From Brachymonas sp049977365 (lineage in GTDB: Bacteria > Pseudomonadota > Gammaproteobacteria > Burkholderiales > Burkholderiaceae_C), in contig NZ_JBNGEN010000002.1 of the NCBI RefSeq assembly GCF_049977365.1, forward strand, positions 232,820 through 296,819: a stretch of 64,000 bases of DNA, read 5' to 3'. The number at the start of each line of letters is the position of its first letter. The stretch's first letter is position 1. The position numbers were made by a program, and so were the translations under genes. Below the pieces are notes generated by a model. It ran no database searches and was not told where the DNA came from. It saw only the letters and a program-made list of their open reading frames with translations. Positions 20,028 through 27,893 of the stretch are shown in pieces.

Positions 20028-20267
20028 TCAGGCCTTCTGGTGAGAAGTAGCGTAGTCGACAGCGTTCTGGACGGTGGTGATCTTTTCGGCGTCTTCGTCG
20101 GGGATCTCGATGCCGAATTCATCTTCGAGCGCCATGACCAGTTCCACGGTATCCAGGGAATCGGCACCCAGATCGGCCACGAAGGCCTTCTCGTTGGTCA
20201 CCTGTGCTTCTTCAACGCCCAGTTGTTCGGCGATGATTTTCTTGACGCGGGCTTCAATGTCACTCAT
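20028..20267 (-). CDS. acpP: Acyl carrier protein
   Basis: 79-residue acidic four-helix carrier for acyl chains in fatty-acid synthesis. The phosphopantetheine site is Ser37 in the GADSLDTVELVMALE motif; the rest (IPDEDAEKITTVQNAVDY) is typical. The ATG at 20267 gives MSDIEARVKKIIAEQLGV; an in-frame ATG nine codons upstream is not conserved. AcpS (5824-6234) would activate it, and FabD, FabH, FabF and FabG act on it. Hairpins lie on both sides of the gene. Confidence 0.97.
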   Translation of the reverse strand: MSDIEARVKKIIAEQLGVEEAQVTNEKAFVADLGADSLDTVELVMALEDEFGIEIPDEDAEKITTVQNAVDYATSHQKA

Positions 20268-20429
20268 GGTTATCTCGATTGGGTAGTGGTACAAAGGGTT
20301 TCCATTTTAGCGGTTGGACAGGGGCTTTTTCAAAACCAGGCCGCACGGCACTGGCAAAGAAGCGAACCACCAGCATCCAATTCGGAAAAATGAAGCATTT
20401 TCATCCAGGATGATGAAGGATGTATGTCA

Positions 20430-20451
20430 TTTGATGCACGAATGCATCAAA
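20430..20451. repeat. Inverted repeat between fabG and acpP
   Basis: Nine-base arms TTTGATGCA / TGCATCAAA enclose CGAA on the plus strand, read as TTCG on the transcribed minus strand. It starts a few bases after the fabG stop. No U-tract follows. It may be a processing or stability hairpin ahead of acpP; the arms also resemble half-sites of an FNR-type palindrome, but the spacing is wrong for one. Confidence 0.6.
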
Positions 20452-20455
20452 CGCC

Positions 20456-21217
20456 TCAGGCCATGAACATGCCGCCATTCACGTGCAGTTCCTGCCCGGT
20501 GATGTAGGCGGCCTGAGGGGATGCCAGAAAGGCGACCGCATGGGCAATGTCCTGCGGCTTGCCCAGATGGCCAAGGGGAATCTGGGCCAGGAGCGCCTTC
20601 TGCTGCTCCTCGGTCAGTTCGGCTGTCATGTCGGTGCTGATGAAGCCAGGAGCCACGCAGTTGACCGTGATGTTGCGACTGCCCAACTCACGGGCAAGCG
20701 CACGCGTCATGCCTGCCACACCGGCCTTGGCGGCAGCATAGTTGGCCTGACCCGGATTGCCGGATGCACCCACCACACTGGTGATGCTGACGATGCGGCC
20801 ATAGCGCTGCTTCATCATGGGCTTCATGACGGCCCTGCTGACCCGGAACACAGCCTTGAGATTCGTGTCGAGCACCGCATCCCAGTCCTCGTCCTTGAGG
20901 CGCATGGCAATCATGTCGCGCGTAATGCCGGCATTGTTCACGAGCACATGGATGCCGCCACATTGCTTGACGATGGCATCCACAAGGGTTTCGACCGCCG
21001 GGAGGTCATTCACGTTCAGGCAGGCACCGCGACATCCGGGATAGGCGGAAAGCGCCTGGTCGATGCGTGCTGCTCCGGCTTCGGTCGTGGCAGTGCCGAC
21101 GACCTGATAGCCAGCCTGTGCCAGCTCCAGCGCAATGGCGGCACCAATGCCACGAGAGGCACCCGTGACGAGCGCCACCTGACGCGACTTGTCGGAAGAA
21201 GAGAGATCAGAGGTCAT
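20456..21217 (-). CDS. fabG: 3-oxoacyl-[acyl-carrier-protein] reductase
   Basis: 253-residue NADPH-dependent SDR enzyme reducing 3-oxoacyl-ACP. The cofactor motif TGASRGIG is at residues 18-25, NNAG follows near 94-97, and the catalytic Ser147, Tyr160 and Lys164 lie in SVVGASGNPGQANYAAAK. The C-terminus VNGGMFMA is typical. The start at 21217 gives a slightly longer polar N-terminus (MTSDLSSSDKSRQVALVTG). It lies 14 bp after fabD. Confidence 0.96.
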   Translation of the reverse strand: MTSDLSSSDKSRQVALVTGASRGIGAAIALELAQAGYQVVGTATTEAGAARIDQALSAYPGCRGACLNVNDLPAVETLVDAIVKQCGGIHVLVNNAGITRDMIAMRLKDEDWDAVLDTNLKAVFRVSRAVMKPMMKQRYGRIVSITSVVGASGNPGQANYAAAKAGVAGMTRALARELGSRNITVNCVAPGFISTDMTAELTEEQQKALLAQIPLGHLGKPQDIAHAVAFLASPQAAYITGQELHVNGGMFMA

Positions 21218-21231
21218 AGAGAAAATCCTGT

Positions 21232-22173
21232 TCAGGCCAGTGCAGCCATCGTCTCGGACAGAGTGGCCGGATCGAAGACCATGCCACTCACGATGGAGGC
21301 ATCGATGCGCTTGTGGAGTCCGGCCAGGACCTTGCCGGGGCCACACTCTACCACGTGGGTCACGCCACGTGCCTGAATGGCCTGCACGCATTCGACCCAG
21401 CGCACCGGCCCGAATGCCTGGCGATAGAGGGCATCCCGGATACGCGCGGGATCGCTCTCGACCATCACATCGATGTTGTTGATCACGGGAATGCGGGGGG
21501 CTGCCAGCTCCACAGTCGCCAGCTTTTCACGCAGTTTCTCGGCTGCGGGCTTCATGAGGCTGGAATGGAACGGGGCAGAGACCGGCAGGGGCAGGGCTCG
21601 CTTGGCTCCCCTCGCCTTGAGGAGTGCACAGGCCTGCTCGACACCTGCCTTGGTGCCAGCGATGACGGTCTGGGCCTTGTCGTTGAAATTCACGGCTTCT
21701 GCGATCTCGCCCGGAGCTGCCCGCTCGGCTTCGGCACACCCGTCGATGACGGCCTGCGCATCCAGACCGAGGATGGCCGCCATGGCACCAGCGCCCACCG
21801 GCACGGCATCCTGCATCGCCTGGGCACGGAAGCGCACCAGCGGTGCCGCCTGCGCCAGCGTGAGCACTCCTGCCGCAACAAGTGCCGAATACTCCCCCAG
21901 CGAATGGCCCGCGACGATCTCGGGCTCGGCTCCGCCTTCTGCGCGCCATGCACGATAGGCTGCCACACCCGCAACGAGCATCACGGGCTGGGTGTTGGTG
22001 GTCAGTGCCAGGGCCTCCTTGGGACCTTCGTGTACCAGTCGGGCAACATCTTCACCCAGTGCATCAGAAGCTTCCTGGAGTGTGGCGCGCACGGCAGGAT
22101 GATCGCCCCAGGCATCGAGCATGCCCACCGACTGGGAGCCCTGACCGGGGAAGACAAAAGCGAATTTTTTCAT
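21232..22173 (-). CDS. fabD: Malonyl-CoA-acyl carrier protein transacylase
   Basis: 313-residue enzyme loading malonyl groups onto AcpP. It begins MKKFAFVFPGQGSQSVGML, has the nucleophile Ser91 in the GHSLGEYSALVA motif, and has the second catalytic His in the SAPFHSSLM segment. Position between fabH and fabG is canonical. It starts 84 bp after the fabH stop. Confidence 0.96.
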   Translation of the reverse strand: MKKFAFVFPGQGSQSVGMLDAWGDHPAVRATLQEASDALGEDVARLVHEGPKEALALTTNTQPVMLVAGVAAYRAWRAEGGAEPEIVAGHSLGEYSALVAAGVLTLAQAAPLVRFRAQAMQDAVPVGAGAMAAILGLDAQAVIDGCAEAERAAPGEIAEAVNFNDKAQTVIAGTKAGVEQACALLKARGAKRALPLPVSAPFHSSLMKPAAEKLREKLATVELAAPRIPVINNIDVMVESDPARIRDALYRQAFGPVRWVECVQAIQARGVTHVVECGPGKVLAGLHKRIDASIVSGMVFDPATLSETMAALA

Positions 22174-22257
22174 GGTATGCAGAAATCGAACACAAACACA
22201 GATGGATGCAGAGGAAAGGCCCTCTCGCAGAACAACAACGAAGGCGCTGCCGCCGCC

Positions 22258-23235
22258 TCAGAAGCGGATGAGCGCGGAGCCCCATGTGAAGCCGCCCCCG
22301 ACGCCTTCGAGCAGCAGATGCTGTCCGCGCTGGATCTTGCCGCTGCGCACCCCGGAATCCAGTGCCAGCGGAATGGAGGCTGCCGACGTGTTGCCCTGAT
22401 CCTGCAGGGTGACAATGACCTTTTCTGGCGGCAGGCCGAGCTTGTGTGCGGTGCTCATCATGATGCGCAGGTTGGCCTGATGGGGAATGAGCCAGTCCAG
22501 GCGTTCCTGCGGAAAGTCGGCCTTGGCCAGCGTGGTGCGGGCAGTTTTTTCGAGGACATTGACGGCCAGCTTGAACACTGCGCGCCCATCCATGACCAGC
22601 AGGGGGCTGCCCTGCACCTGACCATGGCTCACATGACCGGGCACGCACAGGATGTCGCGGTACTTGCCATCCGCATGGATATCGGTGGCCAGAATACCGG
22701 GCTCGCTGCCGGACTCCAGCACCACAGCACCGGCGCCGTCACCGAACAGGACGCAGGTGGTGCGATCGTCGTAGTTCAGGATGCGCGAGAACACCTCGGA
22801 CCCGATGACGAGCGCTCTGGTCGCAGTTCCACTGCGCAGCATGGCATCGGCCACCGTGAGCGCATAGATGAACCCGGAGCACACAGCCTGCACGTCGAAG
22901 GCAGGACAGCCCGCCACTCCGAGCTTGTGCTGAACCATGGAGGCCGTGGAAGGAAAGACCATGTCGGGCGTGGAGGTGGCCACGATGATCAGATCGATGT
23001 CCTCCGCCTGCCGGCCGGCACTCTGCAGCGCCTGCTGGGCAGCCCAAGTGGCCATGTCGCTGCTGTTCATGCCCTCGTCGGCAAAATGGCGTGCCTCGAT
23101 GCCGGTGCGCTCCACGATCCAGTCGTGAGAGGTTTCGATGCCTCGTTCCGCCAGTTCGGCAGCCAGCTGCTCGTTGGTCACGCGACGGGGCGGCAGGAAA
23201 CTGCCTGTGCCAGTGATGCGGGAGTGGAGGGTCAT
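22258..23235 (-). CDS. fabH: 3-oxoacyl-[acyl-carrier-protein] synthase III
   Basis: 325-residue initiating condensing enzyme of type II fatty-acid synthesis, using acetyl-CoA and malonyl-ACP. The nucleophile is Cys119 in DVQAVCSGFIYAL, the catalytic His lies in IPHQANLRIM and the Asn in GNTSAASIPLAL. The start at 23235 (MTLHSRITGTGSFLPPRRVT) matches the family; an in-frame ATG further upstream adds non-conserved residues. About 190 bp separate it from plsX. Confidence 0.96.
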   Translation of the reverse strand: MTLHSRITGTGSFLPPRRVTNEQLAAELAERGIETSHDWIVERTGIEARHFADEGMNSSDMATWAAQQALQSAGRQAEDIDLIIVATSTPDMVFPSTASMVQHKLGVAGCPAFDVQAVCSGFIYALTVADAMLRSGTATRALVIGSEVFSRILNYDDRTTCVLFGDGAGAVVLESGSEPGILATDIHADGKYRDILCVPGHVSHGQVQGSPLLVMDGRAVFKLAVNVLEKTARTTLAKADFPQERLDWLIPHQANLRIMMSTAHKLGLPPEKVIVTLQDQGNTSAASIPLALDSGVRSGKIQRGQHLLLEGVGGGFTWGSALIRF

Positions 23236-23427
23236 AGGATCGATCTCGTACAGTGCGTGAGCCGGAAGAAGAGGAGACGCCATGAGGCTTTCCTCGAAGG
23301 GGGAAAATTTCCGCCCGAAAAGCGCCGGACATTGTAGCTTTATGCTACATGGCGCCCCAGAAGGTCAGAAGCGGAGTGGTGCCGGAAGAGCCGGAAGCGC
23401 ACAGCTCGTCGAGAGGGAGTCCGTGCA

Positions 23428-24561
23428 TCAGGACACGACCTCGGGAAGACGCGCAGGCACTGCTTCCTGCTCACGCTGATGCAGTGCAGCCGCGTGCCCG
23501 CTGCTCAGCAGAGGCGCCGCATGGCGGATACGCTCTTCGACCCGCTGCAGCAGCTGATGACGAGCGGCATCGCATGCACTGTCGAGCGCATAGCCAAAGG
23601 CAAGCGCATCGGCAGAACCGTGGCTCTTGAACACCAGCCCCCGCAATCCGAGCAGCGCTGCTCCATTGTAGCGACGGTGGTCCACGCGTTTCTTGAAGGC
23701 AGAAAGCACCGGCAGCGCGACGATCGCAGCCATGCGGGTGAGCAGATTGCGGGAAAACTCCTGCTTCAGGAAGCTGGCGACCATGGAAGCCAGCCCTTCG
23801 CTGGCCTTGAGTGCCACATTGCCCACGAACCCGTCACAGACCACGATGTCTGTGGTGCCCTTGAAGATATCGTTGCCCTCGACATTCCCCTGGAAGTTCA
23901 GGTCTCCACTGCGGCCTGCCATGGCCAGCAGCTCCCCTGCCTTCTTGATCATGTCACTGCCCTTGATGGCCTCTTCCCCGATGTTGAGCAGCCCCACGGT
24001 AGGACGTGCGCTGTGCTGCCGGACCGACACCAGCGCAGATCCCATGACGGCAAACTGCAGCAGGTGCTCGGGCGTGCAGTCGACATTGGCCCCCAGATCG
24101 AGCACGGTGGTGGCGTCCCCTTTGGCATTGGGCAACTGGGTCGCAATGGCCGGGCGGTCGATGCCCTCCATGGTCTTGAGCACATAGCGCGCAATAGCCA
24201 TCAGGGCGCCGGTGTTGCCAGCGGAAATGGCAGCCTGAGCCCGTCCGGCCTTGACCTGCTCGATGGCCACGCGCATGGAGGAATCCTTCTTTTTGCGCAA
24301 GGCAATCTCGATGGGATCGTCCATGGTGACCACTTCGGAGGCAGCCACGAATGCGACACGCTCCGGCGCAATGTCGGAGGCTCCCTTGAGCTGTTGCCAT
24401 GCCGATTGCAGCAGGTCGGTGGGCCCCACCAGCAGCAGCCCGACCTCTGCGGGCTGGCGCTGCAGAAACCGGAGACAGGCGGGCAAGGTGACCGTCGGCC
24501 CGTGATCGCCGCCCATGCAATCGACGGCCAGCGTCACCAATGCAGAAGAATCATCGCTCAT
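23428..24561 (-). CDS. plsX: Phosphate acyltransferase PlsX
   Basis: 377-residue peripheral enzyme converting acyl-ACP to acyl-phosphate for phospholipid synthesis. Signatures are LAVDCMGGDHGP, AAISAGNTGALMA, GLLNIGEEAIKG, GNVEGNDIF and DGFVGNVALKASEG. The C-terminal ~35 residues (after the ADALAFGYALDSA motif) are longer than usual. A strong terminator separates it from rpmF, so it may need its own promoter or depend on read-through. Confidence 0.95.
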   Translation of the reverse strand: MSDDSSALVTLAVDCMGGDHGPTVTLPACLRFLQRQPAEVGLLLVGPTDLLQSAWQQLKGASDIAPERVAFVAASEVVTMDDPIEIALRKKKDSSMRVAIEQVKAGRAQAAISAGNTGALMAIARYVLKTMEGIDRPAIATQLPNAKGDATTVLDLGANVDCTPEHLLQFAVMGSALVSVRQHSARPTVGLLNIGEEAIKGSDMIKKAGELLAMAGRSGDLNFQGNVEGNDIFKGTTDIVVCDGFVGNVALKASEGLASMVASFLKQEFSRNLLTRMAAIVALPVLSAFKKRVDHRRYNGAALLGLRGLVFKSHGSADALAFGYALDSACDAARHQLLQRVEERIRHAAPLLSSGHAAALHQREQEAVPARLPEVVS

Positions 24562-24626
24562 GGAAGTGCCGCAAGAGGAAGGCGCAGCCTTGGAAGGCCA
24601 CCCGTTTCCTGGGTGTATCGAGGATC

Positions 24627-24664
24627 AAAAGAAAAGGCCCGAGGCTTGTGGAAAGCATCGGGCC
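24627..24664 (-). terminator. Intrinsic terminator between rpmF and plsX
   Basis: On the minus strand the stem GGCCCGA / TCGGGCC contains an inner GCTT / AAGC pair and is followed by TTTTCTTTT. It lies about 57 bp after the rpmF stop and 66 bp before the plsX start. It should cut transcription from the yceD-rpmF promoter before the fab genes. Confidence 0.8.
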
Positions 24665-24720
24665 AGTCATGTCTGGCAGGCGCCTCGGTCATGGATGCCG
24701 GGCAGCCATGCCGACCCTGA

Positions 24721-24903
24721 TCAGGCTTCGGACTTGTTCTTCAGAACCTGACGGCCACGGTAGAAGCCATTAGGGCTGATGTGGTGGCGCAGATGGTTTT
24801 CACCCGTGGTGGCTTCGACGACCACGTTGGGGGCGGTCAGTGCGTTGTGCGAACGGTGCATGCCGCGCTTGGAAGGGGACTTTTTGTTTTGCTGAACGGC
24901 CAT
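24721..24903 (-). CDS. rpmF: 50S ribosomal protein L32
   Basis: 60-residue large-subunit protein starting MAVQQNKKSPSKRGMHRSHN, with the NGFYRGRQVL C-terminal motif. It lacks the zinc-binding cysteines, as in most proteobacteria. A conserved partner of yceD upstream and plsX downstream, here separated from plsX by an intrinsic terminator. Confidence 0.97.
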   Translation of the reverse strand: MAVQQNKKSPSKRGMHRSHNALTAPNVVVEATTGENHLRHHISPNGFYRGRQVLKNKSEA

Positions 24904-25090
24904 GATCCGCTCCTATGTCAGTAAGGGGTTGAAAAATGTCTTTACGGCAGCCCGACCTGCCAAAGAGCCGGACATGGCGCCAACCGCACCCATGTAAGGC
25001 ACAGTCGAGAAGCTTGGGAGTATAACCCAACGCCTTGAGAAAACACAAGTTTTTTGATCGTCCAGCAGCCAGCACACGTCTGCAGGACGA

Positions 25091-25675
25091 TCAATGCCGG
25101 CGCCGGAGCGACTCCAGGGCAGCAAAGGGATGCGCCTTGTCCTCGGATGCGGCGTCAAAGTCGGCCGTGCGTACTTCCATGGTCGGCGGCTGGGGGCAGA
25201 CGTCGTGACGAGGAGACACCGGGAGCGCCATGAGGAGCTCGTCCTCGATCAGTTCGTCGAGATTGAAGTCCTTGCCGAGCACCAGCACATCGTCTTCGAT
25301 CTCGTCATCGAGACGGGCGGCCTGTGCTTCGTCGGCCACGAAGCAGAAGTGCCGGTCGACCTCCAGCGGTAGTTCCATGGACTCCATGCAGCGCTGGCAC
25401 TCGACCCTGATGTGCGCACGCGCCTTGAGGTGCACCCATGCCTGCAGCCCCGGAACGCTGGGCTGTCGTGCCATGCGCCCCGTAGCCTCCCAGACGACTT
25501 CGGCCGCATGGGCCCCTGACGGGTCCAGGTCTTCTGCGGCCAGTCGCGGGTAGTGCGACAATGGTTCTTTGCCTGCCAGCGAGGCACCCTCCTCGGCAAA
25601 CGCCTGAATGTCCAGATGGCGAGCCACAAAGGCACGCGGCATCTTGCGCGGGCTGGGTGTGTTGCGTGATTCCAT
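25091..25675 (-). CDS. yceD: YceD family protein (DUF177)
   Basis: 194-residue member of the YceD/DUF177 family, linked to rpmF across bacteria and implicated in large-subunit rRNA accumulation. The central VECQRCMESMELPLEVD motif carries the conserved CxxC, and the acidic DDEIEDDVLVLGKDFNLDEL segment follows. The start at 25675 (MESRNTPSPRKM) is uncertain; an internal ATG gives MPRAFVARHLD. It is divergent from maf with 40 bp between starts and lies 187 bp before rpmF. Confidence 0.9.
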   Translation of the reverse strand: MESRNTPSPRKMPRAFVARHLDIQAFAEEGASLAGKEPLSHYPRLAAEDLDPSGAHAAEVVWEATGRMARQPSVPGLQAWVHLKARAHIRVECQRCMESMELPLEVDRHFCFVADEAQAARLDDEIEDDVLVLGKDFNLDELIEDELLMALPVSPRHDVCPQPPTMEVRTADFDAASEDKAHPFAALESLRRRH

Positions 25676-25715
25676 AGCTGGCAGTGTAAGAGATTCCTGC
25701 GCAGACACTCTCTCC

Positions 25716-26342
25716 ATGCCCGACCTTTCCCCTTCTCTTCCTCGCCCTCTCATCCTGGCTTCCACCTCACGCTATCGGCGTGAGCTGCTCGAACGCCTGC
25801 GACTGCCCTTCACCGCGGTATCTCCCGAAGTCGACGAAACCCCTCACGCGGGCGAAGCTCCGCGCGATCTGGCACTGCGCCTGGCGCGAGCCAAGGCCCA
25901 GGCGGTGGCCATACGGCACCCCGAGGCCGTGGTGATCGGCTCCGACCAGGTGGCCGACCTGCACGGGGTCCCGCTCGGCAAGCCTCTGACCCATGACCGT
26001 GCCGTGCTCCAGCTCAGACAGATGCGGGGGGAGACGGTGGTGTTCCACACCGCTGTGGCAGTCGTCTGTCAGGGTCGCCAGTGGGCACAGTCCGATGTGG
26101 CCGAAATCCGCGTGCGGTTCCGGAATGAAGCCGGCGGCATGAGCGATGCCGAAATCGAGGCTTACCTGCAGGCAGAACGTCCCTATGACTGCGCAGGCAG
26201 TGCCAAGAGCGAAGGGCTGGGCATCTGCCTGCTCGAAGAAATCGTCAACGACGATCCGACTGCACTCATTGGGCTGCCGCTGATCCGCACGTGCCGCCTG
26301 CTGCGCGCGGCAGGCGTTCAGCTGCTGGGGACCCAGGCATGA
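25716..26342 (+). CDS. yceF: Maf-family nucleotide pyrophosphatase (YceF-like)
   Basis: 208-residue house-cleaning nucleotide pyrophosphatase. It has PLILASTSRYRRELLERL, the EVDE motif, the GSDQVADL catalytic region and YDCAGSAKSEGLG. Position divergent to yceD-rpmF-plsX matches E. coli yceF, whose product hydrolyses 7-methyl-GTP, so that specificity is likely. Its stop overlaps the next start as ATGA. Confidence 0.92.
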   Translation: MPDLSPSLPRPLILASTSRYRRELLERLRLPFTAVSPEVDETPHAGEAPRDLALRLARAKAQAVAIRHPEAVVIGSDQVADLHGVPLGKPLTHDRAVLQLRQMRGETVVFHTAVAVVCQGRQWAQSDVAEIRVRFRNEAGGMSDAEIEAYLQAERPYDCAGSAKSEGLGICLLEEIVNDDPTALIGLPLIRTCRLLRAAGVQLLGTQA

Positions 26343-27118
26343 AGGGGCGGCTCTTTCTGGCCCCTTCCCCGCTGGACTTCGGCTGTGCGCCCCCTCTGCC
26401 CGCCCTGACCAACGTGCTGCCGCTGGGCGCCATCGAGCAGATGGCACACATCCGCCACTGGATCTGCGAGAACGCCAAAACCACCCGCGCCCTGCTCAAG
26501 CGGATCGATGCCGTGCATTCGCTGTGTGCCCCCCTGCAGGAGCTGCATCTGACCGAGCTTCCTCGCGTCCTGCACAAGAAGGGTGACCATGCGCTCTCTC
26601 CCCACGATCCGGTGATGACAGAACTGCGCGAGCTGCTGGCCCCAGCCCTGGTGCATGGCGAGGACATGGCTCTCAACAGCGAGGCTGGCATGCCGGCCAT
26701 TGCCGATCCGGGAGCGTCCATCGTGTCTGCGGCACACTCGGCCGGAATGGTCGTGATTCCGCTCACCGGCCCCTCGTCGCTGCTGCTGACGCTGGCCGCG
26801 AGTGGACTGAATGGGCAGAATTTTGCGTTTGTCGGATATTTGCCACAGGATGCGGCAGCCAAGACCCGCCGACTGCAGGAGCTGGAGCAGCTGGCCTTGA
26901 AGACGGGACAGACCCAGCTCTGGATCGAAACGCCCTACCGCAACCAAAGCATGCTGCAGACTGCACTTCAGGTGCTCAAGCCTTCGACCCGGCTGTGCGT
27001 GGCCCATGGGCTTACGCTGCCGCAGATGCATGTGATGAGCGCCCCGGTCGGGGAGCTGCGCCGCCAGTCTCCCTGCCTGCCGGATCGCATTCCTGCCGTA
27101 TTCGCTCTGGGCCGGTAA
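26339..27118 (+). CDS. Tetrapyrrole-methylase-fold SAM-dependent methyltransferase (RsmI-related)
   Basis: 259 residues starting MKGRLFLAPSPLDFG. The fold is recognised from the NSEAGMPAIADPGASIV and IPLTGPSSLLLTLAASGLNGQNF motifs, close to RsmI/YraL, which methylate 16S rRNA; the C-terminus has FALGR. It is translationally coupled to the Maf gene by a four-base overlap. The natural substrate is not known, and it is shorter than RsmI proper. Confidence 0.8.
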   Translation: MKGRLFLAPSPLDFGCAPPLPALTNVLPLGAIEQMAHIRHWICENAKTTRALLKRIDAVHSLCAPLQELHLTELPRVLHKKGDHALSPHDPVMTELRELLAPALVHGEDMALNSEAGMPAIADPGASIVSAAHSAGMVVIPLTGPSSLLLTLAASGLNGQNFAFVGYLPQDAAAKTRRLQELEQLALKTGQTQLWIETPYRNQSMLQTALQVLKPSTRLCVAHGLTLPQMHVMSAPVGELRRQSPCLPDRIPAVFALGR

Positions 27119-27503
27119 AAACACGACGCGGCAGCCCCGCCGCGCTCGATATCTGCAGTCCATACCGCGCCGGAAATGTCTTGTGCATGCCGCAGAAATC
27201 TCTGGCCTCGGTGAAATGAACGCCCCGGGCCTCACAAGCGCACGTGAATCGACTGCATACCGGGCTGGGCGGACCCCTCCTTCAGAATGGAAAATGGGCA
27301 CCACACAAGGGCACTGTCCTGCGGCTACCAGAGGGACTTCCCAATGGGCGAGCGATATAGGTGTTCATTTTCAGGACACTTTGGAGAAAGGTCTTTCTCT
27401 GACAGGGTTGCACCTCATTGCATTGCCCCACCCCATATGTAATGAAATGCTTTTTTTGTGAGATGGTGAAGTGCATGGCACGAAGCTCCCACTGGCAGGC
27501 ATG
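27119..27503. other. Intergenic region between methyltransferase and H-NS genes
   Basis: About 385 bp of noticeably AT-richer sequence without a supported gene. A short GC stem (CGCGGC / GCCGCG near 27128-27145) follows the methyltransferase stop without a T-run. The part near 27340-27470 has A/T tracts. No RNA gene is recognisable. Confidence 0.5.
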
Positions 27504-27530
27504 AAAAAGCGCCCACAAGGGGCGCTTTTT
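27504..27530 (-). terminator. Intrinsic terminator of the H-NS gene
   Basis: AAAAAGCGCC and GGCGCTTTTT form a symmetrical stem around a short loop, giving a T-run on either strand. It lies about 27 bp after the hns stop on the minus strand and could also stop plus-strand transcripts from the methyltransferase. Confidence 0.85.
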
Positions 27531-27556
27531 GCTGAAACAGGCAATGGAAATGCGAC

Positions 27557-27844
27557 TTACTGGATCAGGAAATCGTCGCGGTTCTTGCCCTGAATCCACT
27601 TGGGCGGCTTGCCACGGCCGGTCCAGGTTTCCCCGGTTTCGGGGTTGCTGTATTTGGGGGCCACTTTGCTGCCGGTGTGCACTGCCTTGCGACGGCCACC
27701 GAATACGTCGGCTTCGGTCAGCTCGAATTCGGCAATGAGGCTCTTGATCTTGGCGATGGCTTCTGCCGTTTGTTCCTGACGGGCCTGGCGGATCTGTGCA
27801 TCCAGGGCCTCACGCTGCTGCAGCAGCTCTTGCAACGAGTTCAT
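27557..27844 (-). CDS. H-NS family nucleoid-associated protein
   Basis: 95-residue histone-like DNA-binding protein. The N-terminal half is a coiled-coil oligomerisation region (SLQELLQQREALDAQIRQA), and the C-terminal half carries the DNA-binding motif TWTGRGKPPKWI. This form is typical of betaproteobacterial H-NS/Bv3F paralogues, which silence AT-rich foreign DNA. It is monocistronic with its own terminator. Confidence 0.92.
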   Translation of the reverse strand: MNSLQELLQQREALDAQIRQARQEQTAEAIAKIKSLIAEFELTEADVFGGRRKAVHTGSKVAPKYSNPETGETWTGRGKPPKWIQGKNRDDFLIQ

Positions 27845-27893
27845 ATTTGCTCCACGAACACCATAGAAAATAAACTATGCGGCCGATTGTATA

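Noticed and set aside
20430..20451. FNR-type operator upstream of acpP
   Set aside because: The arms contain TTGAT and ATCAA, but the half-sites are ten bases apart instead of four, and it lies at the 3' end of fabG, so a hairpin is the simpler reading.
27127..27146. Terminator after the methyltransferase gene
   Set aside because: A six-base GC stem is present but no T-run follows on the plus strand; too weak to call.
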